Positions 44,315 through 53,435 are shown, counted from the stretch's first letter. The stretch is DNA of 64,000 nt from MPNO01 sp965200535 (GCA_965200535.1 CBDAUF010000001.1:868001-932000); one strand, 5' to 3'. The notes: generated by a model not told the origin, from the sequence alone. Numbers and translations: made by a program.

Positions 44315-45253
44315 TCAGAAGGCGCGGTGGATGAACGGCTCTCCCGCGAGAAACCGTTTCAGGTTCTCCAGCCAGATGTCGCCGACCCGTCCGGCATAAA
44401 GCGGTGTCTGGGATGCGGTGTGCGGCGTGATGAACAGATTGGGAATATCCCAGAGGTCGCTCTCGCGCGGCCATGGTTCCGTCGGCATCACGTCGACGAA
44501 CGCCTGGGCGATCTCGCCGGAGGCGAGGGCGTCGCGCAAGGCATCGACATCCACCAGCGCACCGCGGCCGACATTGACCAGGGTTGCACTCTTCTTCATG
44601 AGCGCGAACGCGTCCCGGTCGATGATGCCCGCGGTTTCGTCGGTGTTGGGGACGGCGAGGACAACGAAGTCGGCGTGAGGCAGGAAGTCGGCGAGGTCGG
44701 CGAGGGTTCCCTGCCGCGCGACATCGGGCGCCGGTTCGGCGGACCGGCGAATACCGTGCACCGTCATGCCGAACGCACCGGCATAGCGCGCGACCCGGCT
44801 GCCGATGGCGCCGAGACCGACGACGAGAACGGTCGCCGCACTCAACCCCGTATTGACGAGCTGACGCCATTCGCGGGCGCGCTGCTGTTCGCGGAGCTCT
44901 CCGAGGCGCTTGGCGCCCCACATCACTCCGGCGAAGGCGAATTCCGCGACCTCGGGTGCGTTAGCGCCGGGGCTGTGGGTCACCGGCACGCCCTTGGTGC
45001 GCATGTCGTCGTAGAAACGCCCGTCGATACCGGCGTCCTCGGTGTGCGCCCATTTCGGCGGCGCGATCGCTGCGACGGTGTCAACGAACGCGTCGGTATA
45101 GGCTGCGCCGGCGTAGATCACGATATCCGCGCCCTCCGGCGATACGGTCCACCCGCCTTCCCGGTCGGTGAGCGCCCATGCGATCTCCGGGCAGATGGCT
45201 GCCGCCTCCGCCGCCACCTTGTCGTGAAAGTCGCGCGCCGCAGCGACCTTCAT
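44315..45253 (-). CDS. D-2-hydroxyacid dehydrogenase family protein
   Basis: 312 residues, formate/glycerate dehydrogenase fold. The NAD loop is VVGLGAIGSRVARYAG (146-161). The catalytic Arg is R229 in NVGRGALVDVD, the Glu is E258 (TEPWPRES) and the His H277 is in ITPHTAS. It reduces 2-oxoacids or oxidises D-2-hydroxyacids such as glyoxylate/hydroxypyruvate. Its ATG overlaps the stop of the 3-hydroxyisobutyrate dehydrogenase-like gene (ATGA), so the two dehydrogenases are coupled. Their place beside the catabolic cluster suggests they work on its acid products, which is inference. Confidence 0.88.
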   Translation of the reverse strand: MKVAAARDFHDKVAAEAAAICPEIAWALTDREGGWTVSPEGADIVIYAGAAYTDAFVDTVAAIAPPKWAHTEDAGIDGRFYDDMRTKGVPVTHSPGANAPEVAEFAFAGVMWGAKRLGELREQQRAREWRQLVNTGLSAATVLVVGLGAIGSRVARYAGAFGMTVHGIRRSAEPAPDVARQGTLADLADFLPHADFVVLAVPNTDETAGIIDRDAFALMKKSATLVNVGRGALVDVDALRDALASGEIAQAFVDVMPTEPWPRESDLWDIPNLFITPHTASQTPLYAGRVGDIWLENLKRFLAGEPFIHRAF

Positions 45254-46170
45254 TCCGCCGTCTCCGCGCCGTTCGCGCTCCCCGATCGTTCGATGCCCGC
45301 GAGGGATTCGAGCACGGCGCACACCGAGGCCGTATCCTCGGCCGCGCGCCCCTGGGCGAGGGCGGAGACGTAGACCTGTCCGGCGGCGGCGAACAGCGGC
45401 ACCGAGCACGCGATCTCGGCGGCGAAATCGCCGATGACTTCCATGTCCTTGCGCCACAGCCCGATCGACATCGAGGCTTCGGAATAATCGTTGGCGACCA
45501 TCTGCGGCCCGCGGATCTCGAACATGCGCGAGGTCCCGGCGCTGTTGGAGATCACTTCGAAGATCGTCTCCGGCGAGAGCCCTGCCTTGATGCCGAGCGC
45601 AAACGCCTCGCCCGCCGCGACATTGTGGACCGCGACCAGGAGGTTGGCGACGAACTTCATTCGGCTGCCGTTGCCGAAAGCGCCGAGATCGTAGTGCGCC
45701 CGCGCAAACCCGTCGAAGACGTCGCCCAGCCCCGCTATGGCCGCACTGTCGCCGCTCGCATAGACCACGAGGTCCCGGTTGACGGCTTGCGCTCCGGTGC
45801 CGCTCAGGGGCGTGTCGAGCAGGATTTTGCCGGTTTCCGCGAGCCTGGCGCGCGCCGCTTCCTTGACCGCGATCGGGAGCGTCGAGGTGTCGAACACGAC
45901 AAGGCCCGGGCGGTCGGCTGCCGCGATGCCGTCCGCGCCGCAGGTTACTTCCTCGAAGGAGGCGATGCTCGGCAGCGAGGTCATCACCGCGTCGGCCTCC
46001 TCGGCGACCGCGCGCGCCGTGGGAGCAGGGCGCCCCCCCATCGCCGCGAGCGCGTCGGCGCGGGCCGGATCGACATCCCGTCCGACCACGGGGAAACCGG
46101 CCGCAATCAGGTTCCGTGCTATCGCCGAACCCATGGTGCCTGCACCCACGATCCCGACCGTCTTTGTCAT
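45250..46170 (-). CDS. NAD(P)-dependent beta-hydroxyacid dehydrogenase (3-hydroxyisobutyrate dehydrogenase family)
   Basis: 306 residues. It begins MTKTVGIVGAGTMGSAIARN with the G-x-G-x-x-G loop. The substrate-binding region LLDTPLSGTGAQAVNRDLVV and the catalytic Lys K172 (GNGSRMKFVANLLV) mark the HIBADH / tartronate-semialdehyde reductase family. It interconverts beta-hydroxyacids and semialdehydes. AGAGGGCGG precedes the ATG at 46170. It is divergent from the second CoxL-type gene across 76 bp and coupled to the D-2-hydroxyacid dehydrogenase. Confidence 0.9.
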   Translation of the reverse strand: MTKTVGIVGAGTMGSAIARNLIAAGFPVVGRDVDPARADALAAMGGRPAPTARAVAEEADAVMTSLPSIASFEEVTCGADGIAAADRPGLVVFDTSTLPIAVKEAARARLAETGKILLDTPLSGTGAQAVNRDLVVYASGDSAAIAGLGDVFDGFARAHYDLGAFGNGSRMKFVANLLVAVHNVAAGEAFALGIKAGLSPETIFEVISNSAGTSRMFEIRGPQMVANDYSEASMSIGLWRKDMEVIGDFAAEIACSVPLFAAAGQVYVSALAQGRAAEDTASVCAVLESLAGIERSGSANGAETAE

Positions 46171-46200
46171 CCGCCCTCTCCCTCGCCTGTCGGCGCCCTG

Positions 46201-46209
46201 TGCTATAAC
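46201..46209 (+). promoter_or_regulatory. Extended -10 before the second CoxL-type gene
   Basis: TGCTATAAC (TG 46201-46202, hexamer 46204-46209), 37 nt before the ATG at 46247, without a recognisable -35. It shares TGCTAT with the dnaN and ydcH copy 2 elements. Confidence 0.4.
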
Positions 46210-46246
46210 CGCGCACGCAAACATAGCGGCTCGACGGCGGCGGGGC

Positions 46247-48613
46247 ATGGCAAATTCGGGAGCGAATCAGGGGGTCGGGGCGGCGATAGCGCGCAAGGAA
46301 GACGATCGCCTGTTACGCGGCCGCGGCCGCTATGTCGGCGATTTCGGCCTCGCCGGCCAGCTTGAGGCGGCTTTCGTCCGGAGCCCCGTGGCGCACGCCC
46401 GAATCGTCGGGATCGACATCCCGGACGAGATCCGCAGCCGGGTCTTCGTCCACGACGACATGGCGGACGTTAAGCCGATCCGCGCGGTCTCCGGCTTGCC
46501 GGGCTTCAAACCGTCGGTCCAGCCGGCCCTTGCCTCGGCCAAGGTTCGTCAGGTGGGCGAGATGATCGCCATGTGCGTGGCCGACACCCGCGCCGAGGCC
46601 GAGGACCTCGCCGACCGGGTGGCGGTGGACTTCGAGACCCTTCCCGCCATAGCCGACATGCTGGCTGCGCGCGCGCCGGATGCGCCGCTGATCCACGAGG
46701 CGTGGGGCGACAATGTCTTCCTCGAGACCAATGTCGAGGACGATATCGGCCCTGCCGCGGCGCGCGCCACCGTCAAGGTGACGCGCGAGGTGCGGACCGC
46801 GCGCCAGTGCATGGCCCCGATCGAGGGCAAGGGCGTGCTCGCCGAATGGGACGGACGCCTCCGTCAGCTCACCGTGATATCGGCGGCCCAGCTCCCGCAT
46901 ATCGTCCGCACCGGCCTTGCCGAATGTCTCGGCCTCGACCTGGCGAGCGTGCGGGTGATCGCCCCCGACGTCGGCGGCGGTTTCGGCTACAAGGGCATAT
47001 TGTCGCCGGAAGAGGTCTGTGTCGCCTGGGCGGCCCGCCGCCTCAAACGCCCGGTGCGCTGGCTCGAAGACCGGCGCGAGCATCTCACGGCAAACGCAAA
47101 CTGCCGCGAGCACCACTACGTCGTGACCGGTTATGCCGACGCCGACGGAAAGCTGCTTGCGCTCGAAGCCGAAGCGACGGTCGATGCCGGCGCCTACTCG
47201 GCCTATCCGTTCTCGTCGTGCCTGGAGGCTGCGCAGGTTGCCTCCATCCTGCCGGGGCCTTACGCGTTCGATGCCTTCCGCTGCCGCACCTGGTCGGTCG
47301 CATCCAACAAGCCGCCGATCCTGCCCTTCCGTGGGGTCGCACGCACCGGCGTCTGCTTCGCGATGGAACTGGTGATCGACGCCATCGCCCGCGCGGTGGG
47401 GCGCGAGCCGCACGAGGTGCGGCTCGACAACGTCGTGCGGCCCGATCAGATGCCGTTCGACAACGTGACCGGCAAGCACTTCGACAGCGGCGACTATCCG
47501 GAAAGCATCCGCCGCACGGCGGCGGCGATCGACGTGCCCGCCGTTCGGGCGCGCCAGCAGCGCGGCGAAGCGGATGGGCGGCGCATCGGCCTCGGCTTCT
47601 CCATCTTCTGCGAGCAGGCCGCCCACGGAACCTCGGTCTACTCCGGTTGGGGGATTCCGATGATCCCCGGTTTCGAGCAGGCCGCGGCGCGGCTCACGCC
47701 GGACGGCGCCCTGGAACTCCGGGTCGGCGTCCACAGCCACGGCCAGGGGCTCGAGACCACCCTTGCCCAGGTCGCGCACGAGGTATTGGGCATCGATACC
47801 GACGCAGTCCGCGTAGTACTGGGCGACACCGCCTACACCCCCTACTCGACGGGGACGTGGGGGTCGCGCTGCATGGTCATGGCGGGCGGCGCGACGGCCG
47901 AAGCCTGTACCGTGCTGGGAGGGCGCATCAGGCAGATCGCCGCCGGCCTGCTGCAGACCGACCCCGCCGCGGTGCGGCTGGAGCAGGGCCTGGCGGTCGG
48001 TCCGTCGGGCAGCGTCAGCCTGGAAGAGGTCGGCCGCACCTGGTACCTGCGCCCGCAGGATCTCGCCGACGATGTCGACCCGCAGGGGCTGGAAGTGACT
48101 GCCGGCTACAAGCCGGAGCGCGACTCGGGGACCTTCAGCTATGCCTGCCACGCGGCGGTCGTCGCCGTCGATACCGCGACCGGCGCGATCGAGATCCTCG
48201 ACTATGTCGTCGTCGAGGACGGCGGGGTCCTGGTCAACCCGATGATCGTGGACGGACAGGTCTATGGCGGCGCCGGGCAGGGCGTCGGCACGGCCCTCTA
48301 CGAGGAGATGCCCTACGCCGACGACGGCCAGCCCCTGGCACCGACGCTGGCGGACTATCTGCTGCCGGGGCCGACCGAGATTCCGGCGATTCGGATCGAC
48401 CACCTGGAGACGCCCTCCCCCTACACCACCTTCGGCCAGAAGGGCATCGGCGAGGGCGGCGCCATCGGCCCGCCGGCGGCGATCGCCAACGCGGTCAACG
48501 ATGCGCTCGCGCCGCTCGGCGTCGAGATTTCCGAATGTCCGATCACGCCGCGCCGGCTGCTGGCGGCGATCGCCGACGCCTCCCCCGGACCCGCGCGGGA
48601 TGGCGGCGGCTGA
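46247..48613 (+). CDS. Xanthine dehydrogenase family molybdopterin-binding subunit (CoxL-like) 2
   Basis: 788 residues. N-terminal LRGRGRYVGDFGLAGQLEAA, then the molybdenum domain with DVGGGFGYKGILSPEEV, the active-site loop PFRGVARTG (consensus is closer to AYRGAGRPE), HSHGQGLETTLAQV and the catalytic-Glu segment KGIGEGGAIGPPAAIANAV. It hydroxylates a carbon next to N or a carbonyl group. No FAD or 2Fe-2S partner gene is adjacent, and the one pair in the window belongs to the opposing operon. It overlaps the first hydrolase gene by 14 bp. ATG 46247 gives a normal-length N-terminus. Confidence 0.88.
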   Translation: MANSGANQGVGAAIARKEDDRLLRGRGRYVGDFGLAGQLEAAFVRSPVAHARIVGIDIPDEIRSRVFVHDDMADVKPIRAVSGLPGFKPSVQPALASAKVRQVGEMIAMCVADTRAEAEDLADRVAVDFETLPAIADMLAARAPDAPLIHEAWGDNVFLETNVEDDIGPAAARATVKVTREVRTARQCMAPIEGKGVLAEWDGRLRQLTVISAAQLPHIVRTGLAECLGLDLASVRVIAPDVGGGFGYKGILSPEEVCVAWAARRLKRPVRWLEDRREHLTANANCREHHYVVTGYADADGKLLALEAEATVDAGAYSAYPFSSCLEAAQVASILPGPYAFDAFRCRTWSVASNKPPILPFRGVARTGVCFAMELVIDAIARAVGREPHEVRLDNVVRPDQMPFDNVTGKHFDSGDYPESIRRTAAAIDVPAVRARQQRGEADGRRIGLGFSIFCEQAAHGTSVYSGWGIPMIPGFEQAAARLTPDGALELRVGVHSHGQGLETTLAQVAHEVLGIDTDAVRVVLGDTAYTPYSTGTWGSRCMVMAGGATAEACTVLGGRIRQIAAGLLQTDPAAVRLEQGLAVGPSGSVSLEEVGRTWYLRPQDLADDVDPQGLEVTAGYKPERDSGTFSYACHAAVVAVDTATGAIEILDYVVVEDGGVLVNPMIVDGQVYGGAGQGVGTALYEEMPYADDGQPLAPTLADYLLPGPTEIPAIRIDHLETPSPYTTFGQKGIGEGGAIGPPAAIANAVNDALAPLGVEISECPITPRRLLAAIADASPGPARDGGG

Positions 48614-49562
48614 CCCGGCGGCCGTATTCGTGCGAGAGGACGGCGTACGCGATCGGATCATGCCGCCGCCCGCCGCCGTGCTCGACCTGACGATGGATGA
48701 CGGCGCCCCGATCCGCGTCGTGCGCCACGGCAACCCGACCGGGCCGCGTGTGGTGTTGAGCCACGGCAACGGGTTCGCCAGCGATGCCTACTTCCCGTTC
48801 TGGCGGCTTCTGCTCGGGCGTTTCGATCTTGTCCTGTTCGATTTCCGCAACCACGGGCGCAACCTGTTCCACGGCGCCCGGGGGCACGGCTATCCCCGTT
48901 TCGTGCGCGACTGCGCGGCGGTTCACGCGGCAATCGTCGAGGCCTGGGGCGCCAAGACCACGATCGGCGTCTTTCATTCGATGTCGGCGACGACAGCGCT
49001 TCTCGCCGTCGGCGAAGGCATCTGGCACTGGAATGCCCTAGTGCTGTTCGATCCGCCGGTAGCCCCGCCGGAAGGCCATCCGCTGCGCGAAGCCATCGCC
49101 GCGGAGGGCGACGCCCTTGCAAGATCCGCCCGCGTTCGCCAGGACCGGTTCGCCGATCCCGACAGGCTGGCCGATGCCATCCGCGCCCTTCCCCGGTTCC
49201 GGCGCCTGGCGGAGGGCGCGGCCGAACTGATCGCGCACTCGACGCTGCGCCGCGACCCCGATAGCGGCGAGTGGCGGCTGTGCTGTCCGGCGCCGGTCGA
49301 GGCCGGGATCTACACCGAGGTCGTAGCGTTGCCGCTCTGGCAGAAGGCCGGCCCGCCGGTCCGCCCGCTTCTGATGGTGGGCGCCGATCCCGGAACCCGC
49401 GACGCGCCGTCGACCGCGCGCTGCGGCGAGGCGTTTTGCAGGGAGCACGGAATCCGGCATACCTTCATCCCGGACACCGGACACCTGATGCAGTTCGAAG
49501 AGCCCGGACGGTGCCATGCCGTACTGGAGACTTTCCTCGCCGACAACGGGATCGCCGCATGA
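48600..49562 (+). CDS. Alpha/beta hydrolase, tandem copy 1
   Basis: 320 residues from ATG 48600; by alignment with the next gene the true start may be the GTG at 48630. VVLSHGNGFASDAYFPFW is the oxyanion-hole region. The nucleophile elbow reads GVFHSMSATTA (Ser flanked by F at -2 and S at +2, not G-x-S-x-G). The catalytic His is in DTGHLMQFE. It overlaps the upstream CoxL-type gene by 14 bp and the downstream paralogue by 4. In nicotinate and picolinate pathways an alpha/beta hydrolase deformylates N-formylmaleamate, so that role is a reasonable but unproven guess. Confidence 0.8.
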   Translation: MAAADPAAVFVREDGVRDRIMPPPAAVLDLTMDDGAPIRVVRHGNPTGPRVVLSHGNGFASDAYFPFWRLLLGRFDLVLFDFRNHGRNLFHGARGHGYPRFVRDCAAVHAAIVEAWGAKTTIGVFHSMSATTALLAVGEGIWHWNALVLFDPPVAPPEGHPLREAIAAEGDALARSARVRQDRFADPDRLADAIRALPRFRRLAEGAAELIAHSTLRRDPDSGEWRLCCPAPVEAGIYTEVVALPLWQKAGPPVRPLLMVGADPGTRDAPSTARCGEAFCREHGIRHTFIPDTGHLMQFEEPGRCHAVLETFLADNGIAA

Positions 49563-50482
49563 GCCTTCCGCCCGAAATCTTCCGCGTTCCCGAGCCGGCC
49601 GCGGCATTCGACGCAGCGATGGCGGACGGCGCCGTCATCCGCGTGCGCCGCCACGGCAATCCGTCGGGGCCGAGGCTGGTGATGGCGCACGGCAACGGGT
49701 TCGCCATCGACGCCTACTACCCGTTCTGGAACTTGCTGGCCGACCGCTACGACCTGGTGATCTACGACCAGCGGAACCACGGCAGGAATCCGCGCCACGA
49801 CGTCGCGCGCCACGACATCCCCGCCTTCGTCGCCGACATGGACCGGCTGATCGACCTGATTGCAGAGAAATTCGGGGCGCGGCCCACGGTCGGGGTGTTC
49901 CATTCGATCTCCGCGGTCACCGCGATTCGGCATGCGCTCGAACGCGGCTGGCGCTGGGACGCGCTGGCGTTGTTCGATCCGCCGTTGATCCCGACACCGG
50001 GTCACCGGGTGCACGAGACCGCGCGCAGTTTCGAACTCGGCCTGGCCGACTGGGCGGCATCGCGGCCCGACCGATTTTCCGATCCGATGGACCTCGCCGC
50101 CCGTTTCGCGCGGTCGAAGAGCCTCGCGCGCTGGGTGGAGGGTGGACACGCGCTGATGGCGCGGTCGATCACCCGCGCGGACCCGGCCGGCAATTACGTC
50201 CTGAGCTGTCCGCGCGAGGGAGAGTCTCGGGTCTACCGCACCAATGCCGGGCTCGACCTGTGCCCGCGCCTCGGCGAGTTGCGCGGTCCGTTGGTCTTCA
50301 TCTCGTCCGACCCCGACGCTCCCGGAGCCCTGGCGCCGGGCAAGGTCGGGCGTGCCATGCGGCAAGACCACGGCATCGAATGGACGCCGATTGCCGACAC
50401 CAGCCACCTGCTGCAGATCGAGCGCCCGGAGGCCTGCTGCGCGGCGCTCGAATCGTTCCTGTCCAGGCAGACGCTCCGATAG
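49559..50482 (+). CDS. Alpha/beta hydrolase, tandem copy 2
   Basis: 307 residues, a clear paralogue of the preceding gene: LVMAHGNGFAIDAYYPFWNL, IYDQRNHGRNP, elbow GVFHSISAVTA (candidate nucleophile S116) and His in DTSHLLQIE. ATG overlaps the upstream stop (ATGA), so both are translationally coupled. It ends 21 bp from the convergent NicX-like gene. Two hydrolases could act on successive intermediates (for instance an N-formyl amide and an amide), which is inference. Confidence 0.8.
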   Translation: MSLPPEIFRVPEPAAAFDAAMADGAVIRVRRHGNPSGPRLVMAHGNGFAIDAYYPFWNLLADRYDLVIYDQRNHGRNPRHDVARHDIPAFVADMDRLIDLIAEKFGARPTVGVFHSISAVTAIRHALERGWRWDALALFDPPLIPTPGHRVHETARSFELGLADWAASRPDRFSDPMDLAARFARSKSLARWVEGGHALMARSITRADPAGNYVLSCPREGESRVYRTNAGLDLCPRLGELRGPLVFISSDPDAPGALAPGKVGRAMRQDHGIEWTPIADTSHLLQIERPEACCAALESFLSRQTLR

Positions 50483-50503
50483 ACCTCGCCTCCGCCGACG
50501 GCT

Positions 50504-51538
50504 TCAACGATCGCCGACGCGCATGTCCTCGGGCACGATGCGCCCGTTCTCGACGATGGTCAGGTTGTCGAGAGCCAGTGTGCACCCCTTGAGCGGAATA
50601 TCGAGGTGGCACATCGTGTCGTTGCTGCCACCGACTTCGGTATTGGGCCCGGTCGAGAACAGGACGTTGCCATAGAAGGCGCGCCCGTCCATGCCGGCGG
50701 ACTGCGCCGCCGCGGGGTCGGTCCCCATGAAGTCCCAGCGTGCGCTGGCGTCGAGCCCCCAGCCGATATGCGAGACCGCATAGGCGCGGGGATCGTGGTA
50801 CCCGGCCATGTAGCTCCGCATGAGCTCGGCATCGAGCCCGTCGCCCGCGATTTCGGTAACCATGCCGCGCTCGATGGTGAGGGTGATCGGATTGGCAACG
50901 TAGCGCATGAGCGGCAGCAACATGTCGCCGGTATCGATCACCACCCGTCCATCGACTCCGTCTTCCTCCGCCGCCGTGTAAAGGAATACGCCCGGCCAGT
51001 GGTCCCAGCGCCCCGGTTCGTCCGTGTAGCCGTACTGCTCGCCGATCCGGTAGTTGCCGAGCCGGTAGGTGACGTCGGTGCCGGCGGGCGAGGTGATACG
51101 CATCTTGCGGGCCTTGGCAAGCAGGGCGGATCCGGCTTCGACCCGCCGCCGGTCGTCGGGGCCCGACATCATCCGTTGCAGGACCTCCACGGGCTCGATG
51201 ACAAGCAGCATCCGTGGACCTGCATCGGTGATCTCTGTCTGCTCGTTCGACCACAGGAGGCCGACCAGGTCGATCACCATATCCACGTTCTTGAGCGCCG
51301 CCATTGCCGGCGCGTTGCCCCGGAGCGAGTTGCCGGGTCCGAAGAAGCTGCCCGGCCGTTTCTTGATGTTGACCTGAAACGCATCGACGCCGAGTTCGGC
51401 GGCGGCGGCGAGAAAGGCCGTGGCATGTTCGGCCCTGACGTCGCCTTCCGACAACACGGCGAGACTGGTTCCCCGGCCCACATCGCAAAGCTCAAGTTCT
51501 TGCCTGAACAACGCGACGACATCCGTATCCGCACCCAT
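50504..51538 (-). CDS. NicX-like 2,5-dihydroxypyridine 5,6-dioxygenase family protein
   Basis: 344 residues, resembling Pseudomonas putida NicX (about 350) along the whole length. Shared features include ADEPGRWDHWP-type (here YTDEPGRWDHWPGVFLYTA), DTGDMLLPLMRY, HIGWGLDASARW, AFYGNVLFSTGPNTEVGG and CHLDIPLKGC. Iron ligands recalled for NicX (E177, H265, H318, D320) match E174, H257, H311 and D313 here with nearly the same spacing. NicX opens 2,5-dihydroxypyridine between C5 and C6 to N-formylmaleamate. GGAGGG precedes the ATG. Last gene of the six-gene unit. The exact pyridine substrate is unproven. Confidence 0.82.
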   Translation of the reverse strand: MGADTDVVALFRQELELCDVGRGTSLAVLSEGDVRAEHATAFLAAAAELGVDAFQVNIKKRPGSFFGPGNSLRGNAPAMAALKNVDMVIDLVGLLWSNEQTEITDAGPRMLLVIEPVEVLQRMMSGPDDRRRVEAGSALLAKARKMRITSPAGTDVTYRLGNYRIGEQYGYTDEPGRWDHWPGVFLYTAAEEDGVDGRVVIDTGDMLLPLMRYVANPITLTIERGMVTEIAGDGLDAELMRSYMAGYHDPRAYAVSHIGWGLDASARWDFMGTDPAAAQSAGMDGRAFYGNVLFSTGPNTEVGGSNDTMCHLDIPLKGCTLALDNLTIVENGRIVPEDMRVGDR

Positions 51539-51623
51539 GGCTCCCTCCGCCATCTGCGCCCGTCCCGGGCATGTCCGGAAAACGCTACCACCGCCCGTTT
51601 TCCGCAGCAAGCGAGCGTGCGCG

Positions 51624-52097
51624 CTATATCGGCTTGGCCAGGAGTGTGGGGATCGAGAAGGTGTCGAGCACGACGAGGCGGTCGATGAATTTGAGGCCGC
51701 CTTCGAAGCGGCCGATGGTATCGCGGTAGCAGCCGACGGCGAACAGGCGCGAGACCCCCTCGACATCGGTCTGGTAAAGCGCATAGCCCGTCTCGGCCTC
51801 GATTCGGCTGCCGCGGTCGGCCATGATCTTCGGCGGGCCGGTGATATGGCGTGCGGTGTGCGGGTTGAAAGTGTTGGCTCGCAACAGTGAGACGATGCGG
51901 TCGCTCAGCGCCTTCTTGGTTTCGCACAGCATGACGCTGCCGGGCAGGTTCTGGCGGATATTCTCGGCCGGCACGATGCGGTAGGCGCACTCGTCATGGA
52001 ACAGGTCGAGCCAGGCCTGGTAGTCCTCGTTATCCAGCGCGTACGAGGCCTCGGCGATCAGGGCGTCGACCCGCGTCCGGAGATCGGCGTCCAGCAT
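51624..52097 (-). CDS. Aromatic-ring-hydroxylating dioxygenase, small (beta) subunit
   Basis: 157 residues with the cone-shaped SnoaL-like fold of Rieske oxygenase beta subunits: LIAEASYALDNEDYQAWLDL, CAYRIVPAEN, NPHTARHITGPPKI and GRFEGGLKFIDRLVVLDT. The beta subunit has a structural role in the a3b3 hexamer. It starts on the base following the stop of the alpha subunit gene and precedes the NicX-like gene by 85 bp. Confidence 0.88.
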   Translation of the reverse strand: MLDADLRTRVDALIAEASYALDNEDYQAWLDLFHDECAYRIVPAENIRQNLPGSVMLCETKKALSDRIVSLLRANTFNPHTARHITGPPKIMADRGSRIEAETGYALYQTDVEGVSRLFAVGCYRDTIGRFEGGLKFIDRLVVLDTFSIPTLLAKPI

Positions 52098-53360
52098 TCA
52101 GCCCCCGCGCGGGTCGAGGCCCATGATCTCGCAATAGTAGGACCAGAAGCCGCGGATCATCACATCGTCGAGCTTCTGGTCGCCGTCGCGGATCGGCCCG
52201 CGCCCGCCCATTTCGACCACCGACACGCCGCCCCGGTCCGCACGATGGCCGGTTTGGCAGACTTCGAGGGCTTCGGCGTCCTCGAGCGAGACAAAGCCGG
52301 CGGGGCCCGCCATGTTGGCCTGGCGCAGCCGGTGGCTGGTCATCTCGTCGCTGTCGTCCCGGTATCCGAAAACGGTGAACACGAGATCGAACGCGCCCGG
52401 TCCCCTGGGCCGGATCTGGCGGGCTGCGAGGGCGTTGCGTATCTGCTGGAAGGTGCTGTTGGGGAAGACCGAGCACATGGTGGTCGAGCGATCATCGTCG
52501 AATTCGGGTGCGAAATGGAGCAATGTCGGGTCCTGGAGGGTGAGCCTCGTCCCTTCGGCCGCCTGGGCAAGGGGAAGCAGCGGTGCATTCGCATCGACCC
52601 TTGGCGGCGGGGCGTTCTCGTACTCCTCGCGCGGCTGGCGGACGAACAGGAGGCTGTGGCGGCGTTTTGCATCCATCCGCGAGCCGCAGTCGTGGGTCGA
52701 GCGGTTGATTCCGAACGCGCTCTGGAAACCGTGCAGCAGCGCCCCGTGGTAATGGTCGCGGACGTTCTCGAGATAGGCCTTCCAGTTGCTGCGCACCGAC
52801 TGGCGCTGGTAGCCCAGGATACGCACCGGTCTGCCGAACAGCCGTTCGAGATGGGCGACATGGGTCGGGCCGAGATAGTCGCGCAGCGGCTCGACAGTGC
52901 GCGAAAAGGTAGCGAAAAGCGCCCCGTTTACGCTGTCGACCCGGAGTTTTCTGAGCCCGTGGCAACCCGTCTCGAAGTCGTCGGGCATGCCGGGGCTGCC
53001 GCCGACGCCGTGGCGGTGGGGGATTCCCGTCAGGTTGCCCGCGAGATCGTATGTCCAGCCGTGATAGAGGCAGACATGGGCTGCGACATTGCCGAAGTTC
53101 TCGCGCTGAATCAGCGCACCGCGGTGCGAGCAGCGGTTGACGAAAGCGTGGACCCGCCCGTCCTCGGCGCGGTTGTAGAGAACCGGCGCCTCGCCGATAA
53201 CGGTGCGGCGGAAATCGCCCGGGTCCGGAACCTCGGCATCGAGGCCGAGGAACGACCAGGTCTCGCCCTCGAAAATACGCTCGATCTCGCGCCGGTAGAG
53301 CGCCTCGTCATGGTAATAGGCGTAAGGGATTCGGCTGAAACCGGCGTTCGGAGACTCCAT
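52098..53360 (-). CDS. Aromatic-ring-hydroxylating dioxygenase, large (alpha) subunit (Rieske)
   Basis: 420 residues. The Rieske cluster is bound by C77/H79 (CSHRGALIQ) and C97/H100 (HVCLYHGW). The mononuclear iron site follows the D-x2-H-x4-H pattern at D202, H205, H210 (ENVRDHYHGALLH), with an acidic third ligand probably in the LEDAEALE region. With the beta subunit it would form a benzoate/anthranilate-type oxygenase. The ferredoxin and reductase that must feed it electrons are not in the window. It sits between the FAD subunit of a molybdenum hydroxylase and a ring-cleavage gene in one operon. Confidence 0.92.
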   Translation of the reverse strand: MESPNAGFSRIPYAYYHDEALYRREIERIFEGETWSFLGLDAEVPDPGDFRRTVIGEAPVLYNRAEDGRVHAFVNRCSHRGALIQRENFGNVAAHVCLYHGWTYDLAGNLTGIPHRHGVGGSPGMPDDFETGCHGLRKLRVDSVNGALFATFSRTVEPLRDYLGPTHVAHLERLFGRPVRILGYQRQSVRSNWKAYLENVRDHYHGALLHGFQSAFGINRSTHDCGSRMDAKRRHSLLFVRQPREEYENAPPPRVDANAPLLPLAQAAEGTRLTLQDPTLLHFAPEFDDDRSTTMCSVFPNSTFQQIRNALAARQIRPRGPGAFDLVFTVFGYRDDSDEMTSHRLRQANMAGPAGFVSLEDAEALEVCQTGHRADRGGVSVVEMGGRGPIRDGDQKLDDVMIRGFWSYYCEIMGLDPRGG

Positions 53361-53435
53361 CGCCGCCCTCCGCAGGATCTCTTGCGGCTCAACTCTAACG
53401 GCCCCCGCATATCCCTGCCAAGCGCGAGATACCGC

